A stretch of 64,000 bases of DNA from RGIG8709 sp045537065 (GCA_045537065.1 JAZSOT010000015.1:1-64000); one strand, 5' to 3'. Positions 53,385 to 62,328 are shown, counted from the stretch's first letter. Numbers and translations are program-made. The notes: a model not told the origin generated them from the sequence alone.

Positions 53385-53798
53385 ATGAAAAGAACAAAAG
53401 CTCGTGAATATGCATTTATATTATTATTTGAATATAAGTTTCAACCTGATGAAATTGAAGAAATATTAGAAGATTTTATAAAAGAATTTAAACCTTCTGA
53501 TCAGGAAGAATATATCAGAAATGTTGTGTGCAGTTTTCTTAAAAACCGTGACAAAATTGATTCTATGATTAATGATGCATCTATTGAATGGAGTATGGAG
53601 AGGATTTCAGCAGTTAATTTGTCTGTGCTCCGTCTCTCGGTATGTGAAATGCTTTTTCTTGATGATATTCCTTCAATGGTTTCTCTTAATGAAGCAATTT
53701 CTATCGGGAAAATATATAGCGGAGAAGAGAATGCTTCATATTTAAACGGTGTTTTATCAAATATAATGCACAAAATTGAGGAAGAAAAAAATGTGTAA
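53385..53798 (+). CDS. nusB: Transcription antitermination factor NusB
   Basis: Supports rRNA transcription antitermination with NusE. Starts MKRTKAREYAFILLFE; later INLSVLRLSVCEMLFL-like helix (here VNLSVLRLSVCEML) and the LNEAISIGKIYSGEENASYLNGVL end. 137 residues. ATG 53385; the nearest ribosome binding site GGAAGGA is about 13 nt away, so initiation may be weak or coupled. It overlaps the next gene by 8 nt. Confidence 0.93.
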   Translation: MKRTKAREYAFILLFEYKFQPDEIEEILEDFIKEFKPSDQEEYIRNVVCSFLKNRDKIDSMINDASIEWSMERISAVNLSVLRLSVCEMLFLDDIPSMVSLNEAISIGKIYSGEENASYLNGVLSNIMHKIEEEKNV

Positions 53799-54744
53799 GC
53801 AACTTTTTATAGGTATAGACACAAGTTGTTATATGACATCCATAGCATGCCTTTTTGATGATAAAGTTGTTCAATACAGAAAATCTGTTGAAGTAAAAAA
53901 AGGAAATTGTGGGCTCAGACAATCTGAAGCCCTTTTTCAGCATATTAAGAGCTTACCGATTTTATTTGAGTCTTTTGAAAAAGATTTTAATATTAAAGAT
54001 TATGAAATTCCTTGTGTTTCAGTTAGTACGACACCAAGGTCAGTTGACGGATCATATATGCCTGTTTTTTTAGCAGGATACGGACAGGCAAAAATACTTT
54101 CATCTGTTCTTGGAGCAAAACTTTTTGAAACATCACATCAGGATGGACATATAATGTCTGTTATATATACAGAAAAAGAATATTCTCTTTTGAACGAGCC
54201 ATTTTTATCTGTTCACCTGTCGGGTGGAACAAGCGAAATTCTTCTTTGTGAGTTTTCTGATAATAAATTTAAAACTAAGATTGTCGGCGGAACAAAGGAT
54301 TTACCTGCTGGACAATTTATTGACAGAATAGGAGTTCTTTCAGGATATCCATTTCCTGCAGGTAAATATGTTGACTCTGACGCATGTATGTATTCAGGAG
54401 AAACATATAAAAGCAATCTATCTGTCAGTGATGGTTTTTTTAATTTTTCAGGAGAAGAAACGAAAATAAGAAGATTTTTTTTTGATAACAAAATTAGTAA
54501 AGAAGAAGCATCCTTTATGACAATGCATTTTATTTCTGAAACATTAAAAAGGGCAGTTTCTGATTTAAAGAAAAAATATAAAGTGAAAAAGGTTATTATG
54601 GCAGGCGGTGTATCCTCAAGTAAATATCTAAGAGAATGTTTTTCGGATATGTCTGGAATTATATTTTCATCTCCTGAGTATTCTGGAGATAACGCAGTTG
54701 GTGTTGCTGCTCTTGGTAAGTTATACACCTTAGGTTTGGAGTGA
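53791..54744 (+). CDS. TsaD/Kae1-family paralogue (M22 peptidase-like)
   Basis: A 317-residue ASKHA-fold protein. It keeps the metal motif HxxxH (SHQDGH, His116 and His120), VHLSGGTSEILL and the C-terminal MAGGVSSSKYLRE and GDNAVGVAALG. True TsaD makes t6A with TsaB/TsaE; none of those is here, and the N-terminus IDTSCYMTSIAC differs from the usual DETAA-type start. Nevertheless many Clostridia carry such a paralogue between nusB and xseA, so t6A function is not proven. Start ATG 53791 with GAGGAAGA upstream. Confidence 0.8.
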   Translation: MCKQLFIGIDTSCYMTSIACLFDDKVVQYRKSVEVKKGNCGLRQSEALFQHIKSLPILFESFEKDFNIKDYEIPCVSVSTTPRSVDGSYMPVFLAGYGQAKILSSVLGAKLFETSHQDGHIMSVIYTEKEYSLLNEPFLSVHLSGGTSEILLCEFSDNKFKTKIVGGTKDLPAGQFIDRIGVLSGYPFPAGKYVDSDACMYSGETYKSNLSVSDGFFNFSGEETKIRRFFFDNKISKEEASFMTMHFISETLKRAVSDLKKKYKVKKVIMAGGVSSSKYLRECFSDMSGIIFSSPEYSGDNAVGVAALGKLYTLGLE

Positions 54745-55940
54745 TAAATATAGATAAAAATTTTTTAACTATAACAGAACTTAATTTATACATTAAGGGA
54801 ATATTTGATGAAAATCCTATTCTTTCAACTGTTACGTTAAAAGGAGAAATATCAAATTTTAAAAATCATTCTACAGGACATATGTATATGTCTTTAAAAG
54901 ATGAAAATAGTGTTATAAGAGCGGTTATGTTTCGTTATGCTGCGTCTAAGCTTAAATTTGTTCCTGAAAACGGGATGAAAGTTATTGTAAGAGGAAAAGT
55001 TTCTGTTTATGAAAGAGATGGGCAGTATCAGGTTTATATAGACAGTATGGAACAGGACGGACAAGGGGCAAGGTATTTAGCTTTTGAAAAATTAAAAGCA
55101 AAGCTTTTAAGTGAAGGATTATTTGATGCTAAATATAAAAAGTCTCTTCCAAAGTATCCTAAAAAAATAGGTGTTGTAACAGCTCCAACGGGTGCTGCAA
55201 TCAGGGATATTTTAAATATTTTATCAAGGCGGTTTAAGTTTTCTGATGTTGTTTTATATCCTGTGCTTGTGCAAGGGGAAAATGCAGCAAAAAGTATTGT
55301 TACAGCTATAGAATATTTTAATGAAAAAAATGATACAGATGTCCTTATTGTAGGCAGAGGCGGGGGATCAATTGAGGATCTCTGGGCTTTTAATGAAGAA
55401 ATTGTTGCAAGAGCTATTTTTGAAAGTCATATTCCTGTTGTTTCTGCAGTTGGACACGAAATTGATTTCACTATCTCCGATTTTGTTGCAGACCTTAGAG
55501 CTCCAACGCCGTCGGCTGCTGCAGAGCTTGTTGTTCCAGACCAAAAAGAACTTATGGATAAATTCGGAAATGTTTATATACGGCTAAATAATTGTATTAA
55601 GCGTTATATGGAAAACCAAAGACTTAATTTAAAATATTATTCCGACAGACCGTATTTTAAGAATCCAACATTGAAAATAAATGAGCAAAGAATGTATCTT
55701 GATAGCTTAGTTAAGGATATAGAAAATTTGAGTAACGCCATATTAAACGAAAAGAAAAAGTCGTTTGGTGTTGCCGTTTCAAAGCTTGAGGGACTTAGCC
55801 CTCTTGGAACTCTTTCAAGAGGCTTTTCACTTGCTTTTTCCGAAAAAGGGGAGCTTATTAAGTCTGTAAATGATGTTAAGTCTAACGATAGAATTGATAT
55901 AAGACTTAAAGATGGTATTATAAACACAACTGTTAATTAA
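54741..55940 (+). CDS. xseA: Exodeoxyribonuclease VII large subunit
   Basis: Single-strand DNA exonuclease. N-terminal OB domain (TLKGEISNFKNHSTGHMYMSLKD), catalytic region with PTGAAIRDIL, VGRGGGSIEDLWAFN and HEIDFTISDFVADLRAPTPSAA, then a coiled-coil. 399 residues. GTG 54741 overlaps the preceding TGA (GTGA), a coupling arrangement; the GGAG at 54737-54740 directly abuts it. Confidence 0.96.
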   Translation: MINIDKNFLTITELNLYIKGIFDENPILSTVTLKGEISNFKNHSTGHMYMSLKDENSVIRAVMFRYAASKLKFVPENGMKVIVRGKVSVYERDGQYQVYIDSMEQDGQGARYLAFEKLKAKLLSEGLFDAKYKKSLPKYPKKIGVVTAPTGAAIRDILNILSRRFKFSDVVLYPVLVQGENAAKSIVTAIEYFNEKNDTDVLIVGRGGGSIEDLWAFNEEIVARAIFESHIPVVSAVGHEIDFTISDFVADLRAPTPSAAAELVVPDQKELMDKFGNVYIRLNNCIKRYMENQRLNLKYYSDRPYFKNPTLKINEQRMYLDSLVKDIENLSNAILNEKKKSFGVAVSKLEGLSPLGTLSRGFSLAFSEKGELIKSVNDVKSNDRIDIRLKDGIINTTVN

Positions 55941-55952
55941 GGAGTGAAATAT

Positions 55953-56195
55953 ATGTCTTTAAATAAAGGTATTTTTGAAGAAAATTTAAAAGAGCTTGAA
56001 CAAACAGTAAAAAAGCTGGAGGAAGGGAATGTTTCCCTGGATGAAATGCTTTCGCTTTTTGAGAATGGAATAAGGCTTACAAAAAGCTGCACTGCACAAC
56101 TTGATGAAGCAGAACAAAAAATTAATATTCTACTTAAAAGTGAAAATGGTGAGCTTAGCGAAGTAGAATTTGAGGGGTTAAAAGAACAAATATGA
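55953..56195 (+). CDS. xseB: Exodeoxyribonuclease VII small subunit
   Basis: An 80-residue helical protein (FEENLKELEQTVKKLEEGN, SLDEMLSLFENGI) that partners XseA. ATG 55953 is 8 nt after AAGGAG; an in-frame GTG at 55944 is inside the ribosome binding site. Ends overlapping ispA as ATGA. Confidence 0.95.
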   Translation: MSLNKGIFEENLKELEQTVKKLEEGNVSLDEMLSLFENGIRLTKSCTAQLDEAEQKINILLKSENGELSEVEFEGLKEQI

Positions 56196-57085
56196 TTTTT
56201 TCTGATAAATTTAGTGAATATCAGGAACTTATAAATAAAGAGCTTGAATTGATGCTTGCAGTTTGTGATGTTCCTGAAAAAAAAGTTTATGATGCAATGA
56301 ATTACAGCTTAATGGTTGGGGGTAAACGTATAAGACCGATTCTTTCCCTTGCTTTTTGTGATATGCTTGGTGGGAACCTTAAAAATGCCCTCACAGTTGG
56401 TTGTGCTATAGAATGTATCCATACATATTCACTTATTCACGATGATCTTCCCTGTATGGATAATGATGATTTAAGAAGGGGAATGCCAACCTGTCACAAA
56501 GCTTTTGATGAAGCAACTGCAACTCTTGCAGGTGACGGACTTTTAAACTTTGCATTTGAAAGATTGTCAGACCTTAGTTTATATGAAAATATACTTCCTG
56601 ATAAAATTTTAAATGTTATAAATTATATTGGGACTTGCTCAGGAGCATCAGGGATGATTGGAGGTCAGATTATAGACCTTGAATTTGAAGATAAAGAAAT
56701 AACAGATATAGAAATGTTAAAGCATCTTCACTCTAAAAAAACAGGGGCACTAATCCGTTGTAGTTCTGTTGCAGGGGTGATTGTCGCAGGAGGAGTTGAA
56801 GATGATATAAAAAAGGCAGAAGAGTTTTCCGAGTATCTTGGACTTGCTTTTCAGATAAAAGATGACATTTTGGATTATGAGGGTGACGAATCACTTCTTG
56901 GAAAACCAATTGGCAGTGATGCGGAAAACTGTAAATCTACATATGTTTCTGTTCTTGGAATAGATAAGGCTAAGGAATTACTTTCTATATACACAGAAAA
57001 AGCGAAAACGTCATTATCTTTATATGGAGACAAGGCAAAATTTTTGGTAGAGCTTTCAGATTATCTGTTATACAGAAATAACTAA
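56192..57085 (+). CDS. ispA: Polyprenyl synthetase (farnesyl diphosphate synthase type)
   Basis: Condenses isoprenyl units for carriers such as undecaprenyl phosphate. First Asp-rich motif in HDDLPCMDNDD, second in IKDDILD; GGKRIRP near the N-terminus. 297 residues. Overlaps xseB. dxs, which often follows, is absent here. The product chain length (C15 or C20) is inferred from family size. Confidence 0.94.
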   Translation: MIFSDKFSEYQELINKELELMLAVCDVPEKKVYDAMNYSLMVGGKRIRPILSLAFCDMLGGNLKNALTVGCAIECIHTYSLIHDDLPCMDNDDLRRGMPTCHKAFDEATATLAGDGLLNFAFERLSDLSLYENILPDKILNVINYIGTCSGASGMIGGQIIDLEFEDKEITDIEMLKHLHSKKTGALIRCSSVAGVIVAGGVEDDIKKAEEFSEYLGLAFQIKDDILDYEGDESLLGKPIGSDAENCKSTYVSVLGIDKAKELLSIYTEKAKTSLSLYGDKAKFLVELSDYLLYRNN

Positions 57086-57099
57086 AGGAATTTTTATTT

Positions 57100-58374
57100 A
57101 TGTCAGCAAAGATATTTAATGTTTTAAAAGGCACTCCTGCGTATAAAGCAGGTATAAGAAAAGGAGATACGCTTATATCTATCAACGGAAATCCTATTGT
57201 GGATTATCTTGATTATATGTATCACAGTTCAGGAGAAAGTCTAACTCTTGAACTTGGGGATAGAAGTGTGTTTATAGATAACACTGATTATATGCCTCTT
57301 GGGATTGAATTTGAGTCACTTCTTATTGATAAGCCTATGTCCTGCAGGAATAAGTGTATTTTTTGCTTTATTGACCAGTTGCCGTCCTGTATGAGAGAAA
57401 GCTGTTATTTTAAGGATGATGATTACAGATTATCATTTTTACAAGGGAATTATGTTACTCTAACTAATCTTTCTGATGAAGAGCTTAAAAGAATAGTAGA
57501 TTATAATATTCCTAGGATAAATGTTTCCGTTCACACAACTAATCCTGAATTAAGGGTTAAGATGCTTAACAATAAGTTTGCAGGGAAAATACTTGAGCAA
57601 CTCAAAATTTTATCAGAAAGCGGACTTTCAATGAATTGCCAGATTGTTTTATGTAAGGGCATAAATGACGGTGCAGAGCTTGAAAGAACTCTTGATGATT
57701 TGTTTGAGTTCTCTGATAGTATAGAGAGTGTTTCGGTTGTTCCCGTTGGTCTTTCTGATTATAGGAGTGGACTATTTAAACTTGAGCCTTTTAATAAGGA
57801 GGACTCTATCAAAGTTATAGAGCTTTGCGAGAGACTTCAAAAAAAGTATAAAGAAAAATCAGGTACAAATTTTGTTTATCTGTCAGATGAATTTTATATA
57901 ATGGCTGAAACTGAGTTTCCTGAATTTGATGAGTATTTTGGATTTCCGCAAATTGAGAACGGAGTTGGACTTTGTGCGTCTTTACTTGAGGAATTTGAAG
58001 ATGCTGTGAATATGTCTGATAACTGTAATGTTTTAAACGAAAAATGTATTGTAACAGGGGAGCTTTCATATGATTTCATATGTTCACTTGTTGAAAAACT
58101 TGGTACAGACAAAATAAAGGTTTATAAGATAAAGAACAACTTTTTTGGCGAGAAAATTACAGTTTCGGGACTTTTGGTTGGAAGAGATATAGTCGAGCAA
58201 CTGAAAGAAAAAACTCTTCCGGAATATATGATAATAACTAATTCAATGCTTAGACACGATGAAGATGTTTTTCTTGATAATATGACTGTTTCTGATGTTG
58301 AAAAAGCCTTGAATGTTAAAATTAAATCCGTGAATAATGATGGATTTGAACTTTTTGATGCACTTATTGACTAA
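57100..58374 (+). CDS. DUF512-type PDZ/radical-SAM-like protein
   Basis: A 424-residue protein. A PDZ-like N-terminal domain (KGTPAYKAGIRKGDTLISING) is followed by a CxxxCxxC cluster motif, CRNKCIFC, then a TIM-barrel-type region and a C-terminal DUF512 domain. The substrate is not known. It sits directly before der, the usual clostridial pairing, and may help ribosome or tRNA maturation by association only. Confidence 0.85.
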   Translation: MSAKIFNVLKGTPAYKAGIRKGDTLISINGNPIVDYLDYMYHSSGESLTLELGDRSVFIDNTDYMPLGIEFESLLIDKPMSCRNKCIFCFIDQLPSCMRESCYFKDDDYRLSFLQGNYVTLTNLSDEELKRIVDYNIPRINVSVHTTNPELRVKMLNNKFAGKILEQLKILSESGLSMNCQIVLCKGINDGAELERTLDDLFEFSDSIESVSVVPVGLSDYRSGLFKLEPFNKEDSIKVIELCERLQKKYKEKSGTNFVYLSDEFYIMAETEFPEFDEYFGFPQIENGVGLCASLLEEFEDAVNMSDNCNVLNEKCIVTGELSYDFICSLVEKLGTDKIKVYKIKNNFFGEKITVSGLLVGRDIVEQLKEKTLPEYMIITNSMLRHDEDVFLDNMTVSDVEKALNVKIKSVNNDGFELFDALID

Positions 58375-58401
58375 ACATTTTTACTTGAAAGGAGAATTAT
58401 T

Positions 58402-59733
58402 ATGAAACCGGTTGTTGCGGTTGTTGGAAGACCAAATGTTGGTAAATCAACTCTTTTTAATAAAATTGCCGGAAAACGCATATCTATTGTAGAAGATACT
58501 CCCGGAATAACAAGGGACCGTATTTTTGCAGATGCAGAATGGCTTGGAAAAGAATTCACTTTAATAGATACAGGTGGTATAGAACCTAATACAGATGATA
58601 TTATTTTATCACAGATGCGAAATCAAGCAACACTTGCTATTGATATGGCAGATGTTATTTTGTTTATTGTTAATGTTCGTGACGGACTTACTGCTGCAGA
58701 TGCTGATGTTGCAGCTATGCTACAAAAGTCAGGAAAGCCCGTTATTCTAGTATGTAATAAGGTGGATAATCCGGGCAAACCGCCTCTTGAAGCTTATGAA
58801 TTTTATAATCTTGGAATAGGAGATCCCGTTATGGTTTCATCTATTCATGGACTTGGTGTCGGGGACCTTCTTGATATGGTTGTTGATTATTTTCCAAAAG
58901 AATATGATACCGACGAGGAGGAAGGAGCTATCTGCGTTGCAGTTGCGGGTAAACCAAATGCTGGTAAATCTTCTCTTGTGAATAAAATTTTGGGAGAAGA
59001 CCGAGTTATTGTAAGTAATATTCCTGGCACAACTAGGGATGCTATTGACAGTGAAATAACAGTTGATGGTCAAAAGTATATTTTTATTGATACTGCAGGT
59101 ATGAGAAAACGCGGTAAAATTAATGAAAATGTTGAAAGATACAGCGTAGTAAGAGCATTAAATGCCGTTGAACGTGCAGATGTTTGTGTTATCCTTATTG
59201 ATGCAAATGAAGGTGTAACCGAACAGGATACAAAAATTGCAGGTTACGTTCATGAGCAGGGAAAAGGTGTTATTTTAGCAGTTAATAAATGGGATATTGT
59301 TGAAAAGGAAACAAACACAATGTCCGAATTTAAGAAGAGATTAAAAGAGGGATTTAATTTTATGATGTATGCTCCACCTGTTTTTATATCTGCAAAGACA
59401 GGTCTTCGTGTTGACAATTTGTTCTCAATGATTAAAAGTGTTAAAGAACAAAACGAAAGGCGTATATCAACAGGTCTCTTAAATGATGTTATCAATGATG
59501 CGATAGCGCTTGTTCAGCCACCGTCTGATAAAGGAAAAAGGCTAAAGATATACTATGCAACCCAGGCAAGCACAAAGCCTCCGACTTTTATTCTTTTTGT
59601 TAATAATGCAGAACTTGCTCATTATTCATATGTCAGATACCTTGAAAATAAAATAAGGGAAACTTTTGGATTTGAAGGAACACCGATTAAGTTCATTATT
59701 CGTGAAAAAGGCGAAAAAGCTGGCATTAATTAA
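58402..59733 (+). CDS. der: Ribosome-assembly GTPase Der (EngA)
   Basis: Two tandem GTPase domains: GRPNVGKST at the start with DTGG, and GKPNAGKSS near residue 183 with DTAGM; NKVD and NKWD are the G4 motifs. A C-terminal KH-like domain follows. 443 residues. Needed for 50S assembly. GAAAGGAG before ATG 58402. Confidence 0.98.
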   Translation: MKPVVAVVGRPNVGKSTLFNKIAGKRISIVEDTPGITRDRIFADAEWLGKEFTLIDTGGIEPNTDDIILSQMRNQATLAIDMADVILFIVNVRDGLTAADADVAAMLQKSGKPVILVCNKVDNPGKPPLEAYEFYNLGIGDPVMVSSIHGLGVGDLLDMVVDYFPKEYDTDEEEGAICVAVAGKPNAGKSSLVNKILGEDRVIVSNIPGTTRDAIDSEITVDGQKYIFIDTAGMRKRGKINENVERYSVVRALNAVERADVCVILIDANEGVTEQDTKIAGYVHEQGKGVILAVNKWDIVEKETNTMSEFKKRLKEGFNFMMYAPPVFISAKTGLRVDNLFSMIKSVKEQNERRISTGLLNDVINDAIALVQPPSDKGKRLKIYYATQASTKPPTFILFVNNAELAHYSYVRYLENKIRETFGFEGTPIKFIIREKGEKAGIN

Positions 59734-59745
59734 TAGGAGATTATT

Positions 59746-60366
59746 ATGTACGTTATAGTTACACTTTTAATAGGATATTTGATAGGCAGTATCAATTCAT
59801 CAATAATTATTGGAAAAATTTTAACAGGAAAAGACTTAAGAGATTTTGGAAGCGGAAATGCTGGTGCTACAAATGCCTTAAGAGTGCTTGGAAAAAAGGC
59901 TGGGATTTTAACTTTTGTTTTTGATGCATTAAAGGCTGTTATTGCTATCTTAATTTGTCAAAATATTTTTAAGGATAATAAGGAAATAGCAATTTATTTA
60001 TCAGGAATTGGAACCGTTCTTGGACATAATTATCCATTATGGTTTAAATTCAAGGGCGGGAAAGGAATTGTTGTTTCTGTTGTAACGATTTTCTTTGCTG
60101 ATTGGAAAATCGGGCTTTTGATTTTTGTTATATCACTATTGATAATGATTATTTCAAGGTATGTGTCACTTGGCAGTGTTATGGGAAGTATTCTCCTTAT
60201 TATCTTAGCGTTTATATTTAAAATAGATAATATTCCGTATATTGTATATGCTTTAATCTTATCATTCCTTGCTATATTCAGACACAGAGCAAATATATCG
60301 AGACTTATTAGCGGGACAGAAAATAAACTGAATTTTTCAAAAAAAATAGATAAAACGGAGGAATAA
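59746..60366 (+). CDS. plsY: Acyl-phosphate glycerol-3-phosphate acyltransferase
   Basis: Integral membrane acyltransferase in the first step of phospholipid synthesis. GSINSSIIIGKILTGKDLRDFGSGNAGATN-type region (short pieces GSGNAGATN and KGGKGI) and several membrane helices. 206 residues. ATG 59746 with AGGAG upstream. Next to gpsA, which makes its substrate. Confidence 0.96.
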   Translation: MYVIVTLLIGYLIGSINSSIIIGKILTGKDLRDFGSGNAGATNALRVLGKKAGILTFVFDALKAVIAILICQNIFKDNKEIAIYLSGIGTVLGHNYPLWFKFKGGKGIVVSVVTIFFADWKIGLLIFVISLLIMIISRYVSLGSVMGSILLIILAFIFKIDNIPYIVYALILSFLAIFRHRANISRLISGTENKLNFSKKIDKTEE

Positions 60367-60368
60367 AA

Positions 60369-61382
60369 ATGGCTAAGATCGGAATACTTGGTTCAGGTGG
60401 TTGGGGAACAGCCATTGCGATAATGCTTTCCAATAATGGGCATAACGTAGTTTTATGGTCTTTTTCTAAAGAAGAAAAAGAAGATCTTGCAAGATACAGA
60501 GAAAATAAACCATATCTTCCTGGAGTTAAGATCCCTGAAAATGTTTCATTTACGAATGATATTTCAGAATGTGCTGATACCGACGTTGTTGTTATGGCTA
60601 CTCCGTCTCACGGAGTGAGAACTACAGCAAGGCTTTTTTCTGAATTTGCAAAGGATGATACAATTATTTTAAATATTTCAAAAGGTATTGAAGATGATAC
60701 ATACAAAACATTATCAGTTGTTTTAAAAGAAGAACTTCCAAATTGCAGAATTGCCGTTATGTCAGGGCCAAGCCATGCAGAAGAAGTTTCCAGAGGAATC
60801 CCCACAACAAACGTTGTTGCATCTGAGTGGAAAGGCGTTCCTGAATATATACAGGATATGTTTATGAATCCGTCATTTAGATTATATACAAACACAGATG
60901 TTCTTGGGGTTGAACTTGGTGGTTCACTTAAGAATGTTTTTGCTCTTTGCTGTGGGATTCTTGATGGTGTTGGCTTTGGAGATAATACAAAAGCTGCCTT
61001 AATGACAAGGGGGCTCCTTGAAATGACGAGACTTGGTGTGAAAATAGGAGCAAAGCCAAGCACATTTTCAGGCTTATCCGGTATGGGAGATTTGATTGTT
61101 ACTTGCACAAGTATGCACTCAAGAAATAGAAGAGCCGGTATTTTGATAGGACAGGGAATGTCTGCTGATGAGGCCCAGAAGGAAGTTAAAATGGTTGTTG
61201 AGGGCATAAAAAGCTGTAGGGCGGCAAAAGAGCTTGCTGATAAGATTGGAGTAGAGATTCCAATTATTAATGAAACATATAAAGTTTTGTTTGAGGGCGA
61301 ATCAGTAAGGGATGCAGTTTCAAATCTTATGGGAAGAATGAAAAAAAATGAAACAGAAAATGATTTTTTAAATATTAATTAA
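60369..61382 (+). CDS. gpsA: NAD(P)-dependent glycerol-3-phosphate dehydrogenase
   Basis: Reduces dihydroxyacetone phosphate to glycerol-3-phosphate for phospholipids. ILGSGGWGTAIA, SGPSHAEEV, KNVFALCCGILDG and GLSGMGDLIVTCTS are signatures. 337 residues. ATG 60369, with CGGAGG across the plsY end. Last + strand gene before the convergent tmRNA. Confidence 0.97.
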   Translation: MAKIGILGSGGWGTAIAIMLSNNGHNVVLWSFSKEEKEDLARYRENKPYLPGVKIPENVSFTNDISECADTDVVVMATPSHGVRTTARLFSEFAKDDTIILNISKGIEDDTYKTLSVVLKEELPNCRIAVMSGPSHAEEVSRGIPTTNVVASEWKGVPEYIQDMFMNPSFRLYTNTDVLGVELGGSLKNVFALCCGILDGVGFGDNTKAALMTRGLLEMTRLGVKIGAKPSTFSGLSGMGDLIVTCTSMHSRNRRAGILIGQGMSADEAQKEVKMVVEGIKSCRAAKELADKIGVEIPIINETYKVLFEGESVRDAVSNLMGRMKKNETENDFLNIN

Positions 61383-61419
61383 AAAAACGGTATAGGCTTT
61401 AAAACCTATACCGTTTTTT
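61382..61419 (+). terminator. Bidirectional terminator shared by gpsA and the tmRNA
   Basis: CGGTATAGG (61388-61396) pairs with CCTATACCG (61405-61413), extended by A and T runs on both sides (15 bp in all). It ends at the 3' end of the tmRNA gene, so it can stop transcription from both directions. Confidence 0.9.
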
Positions 61420-61765
61420 GGTGGAAGCGACGAGAATTGAACTCGTGTCCGAAGCTCTATACTCATGGTGCAACTACGAGCGTAGTTTGTGTTTTAAATT
61501 CCCGATTTTATAAAGAACACAAACAATCTTTATAAATCGGTAGCTTCATAAATTCATAGTTTAATCAAAGCTTTTTAAACTACGTTCACCACTGATTTGA
61601 TGCCCTGTCTGTCAGTCGTGGTTAACTAACAGAGGACAGCTGCACGATTAGGCAGCGTAAGCTAAATTATTGTTAGCGTTTATATTTATTGTGAACTTTT
61701 AACGCAGAGTTCACTGCGGCTCGCTCACCATGCCTCAAAAACCCCGTCGAAACCATTGCGCTCCC
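61419..61765 (-). ncRNA. ssrA: Transfer-messenger RNA
   Basis: Rescues stalled ribosomes and tags their products. On the minus strand the 5' end begins GGGAGCGCAATGGTTTCGAC and the 3' end closes with a T-arm (GAGTTCAATTCTC), CGCTTCC and a genome-encoded CCA. The acceptor 7-bp stem GGGAGCG/CGCTTCC pairs with one G-U. Internal helices and pseudoknots are visible as repeated complements. The 347-nt length is normal. The tag frame is described separately. smpB ends directly at its 5' base. Confidence 0.96.
61648..61677 (-). other. tmRNA tag-peptide reading frame (ANNNLAYAA)
   Basis: Within the tmRNA, reading from an Ala codon GCT after TATAAAC, the frame gives A-N-N-N-L-A-Y-A-A then TAA. The final hydrophobic LAYAA is of the kind recognised by ClpXP. 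The exact resume codon is inferred from comparison with other tmRNAs. Confidence 0.75.
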
Positions 61766-62236
61766 TTATCTAAGATTTTCTTTTAAAGCACGATCTATCC
61801 TGCGTTTAGATTCTTTTTCTGCAATTGCTTCTCTTTTGTCGTAATCTTTTTTACCTCGACAAACTCCGATTTCAACCTTAACATATGAGTTCTTAAAATA
61901 CATTCTAAGTGGAATAATTGTATATCCATCCTGACTTGATAAACCAATTAATTTTGAAATCTCTCTTTTATGGAGGAGGAGTTTTCTTTCTCTTAAGGGG
62001 TCTTTGTTGAAGATATTACCTTTTTCGTATGGAGAAATATGCATACCTATAATAACCGCTTCTCCTGTTTTTAACGAAACATAACTGTCTCTTAAGTTTA
62101 CTCTGCCTTCTCGGATGGATTTAACCTCTGTTCCTGCAAGGGAAATGCCTGCTTCATAGGTATCTTCAACAAAATAGTCGTGATAAGCTTTTTTATTCTG
62201 TGTAATCTGAGCTGAACTTTTTTTATCCTTAGCCAT
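61766..62236 (-). CDS. smpB: SsrA-binding protein SmpB
   Basis: Binds tmRNA and carries it to stalled ribosomes. 156 residues starting MAKDKKSSAQITQNKKAYHDYF, with AGISLAGTEVKSIREGRVNL and the basic C-terminal tail KKDYDKREAIAEKESKRRIDRALK. ATG 62236 has GGAGGG upstream on the minus strand; an in-frame ATG four codons earlier is less well placed. Its TAA is immediately followed by the first base of the tmRNA. Confidence 0.97.
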   Translation of the reverse strand: MAKDKKSSAQITQNKKAYHDYFVEDTYEAGISLAGTEVKSIREGRVNLRDSYVSLKTGEAVIIGMHISPYEKGNIFNKDPLRERKLLLHKREISKLIGLSSQDGYTIIPLRMYFKNSYVKVEIGVCRGKKDYDKREAIAEKESKRRIDRALKENLR

Positions 62237-62253
62237 AATACCCTCCATTGAAC

Positions 62254-62282
62254 AGTATATCCATTTTTACACACAAAATAAA
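62254..62282 (-). promoter_or_regulatory. Possible promoter for smpB-ssrA
   Basis: On the minus strand, TATACT (plus 62254-62259) lies 17 nt after TTTATT (plus 62277-62282). The -35 is poor, so confidence is low. Alternatively the pair is read from the rsmD promoter. Confidence 0.35.
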
Positions 62283-62301
62283 CATTTTTAAGTTAAAAAT
62301 G
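62283..62301 (-). other. Short inverted repeat before smpB
   Basis: CATTTTTA and TAAAAATG (8 bp) with a 3-nt loop, between the coiled-coil gene and smpB. It may be a weak terminator, followed on the minus strand by TTTATTTTG. Confidence 0.4.
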
Positions 62302-62328
62302 CTGGAAAAATATTTAATTAAATAAAGA

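Noticed and set aside
54213..54728. 171-residue antisense frame in the TsaD paralogue
   Set aside because: Overlaps a well-supported gene and lacks any recognised domain or start signal.
60608..61207. 199-residue open frame antisense to gpsA
   Set aside because: It lies wholly within a clear gpsA, has no ribosome binding site and its composition (Ser/Pro/Thr-rich) is that of a shadow frame.
61419..61460. A lone tRNA at the end of the tmRNA region
   Set aside because: The T-arm and CCA belong to the tRNA-like part of the tmRNA, whose 5' half is 300 nt away.
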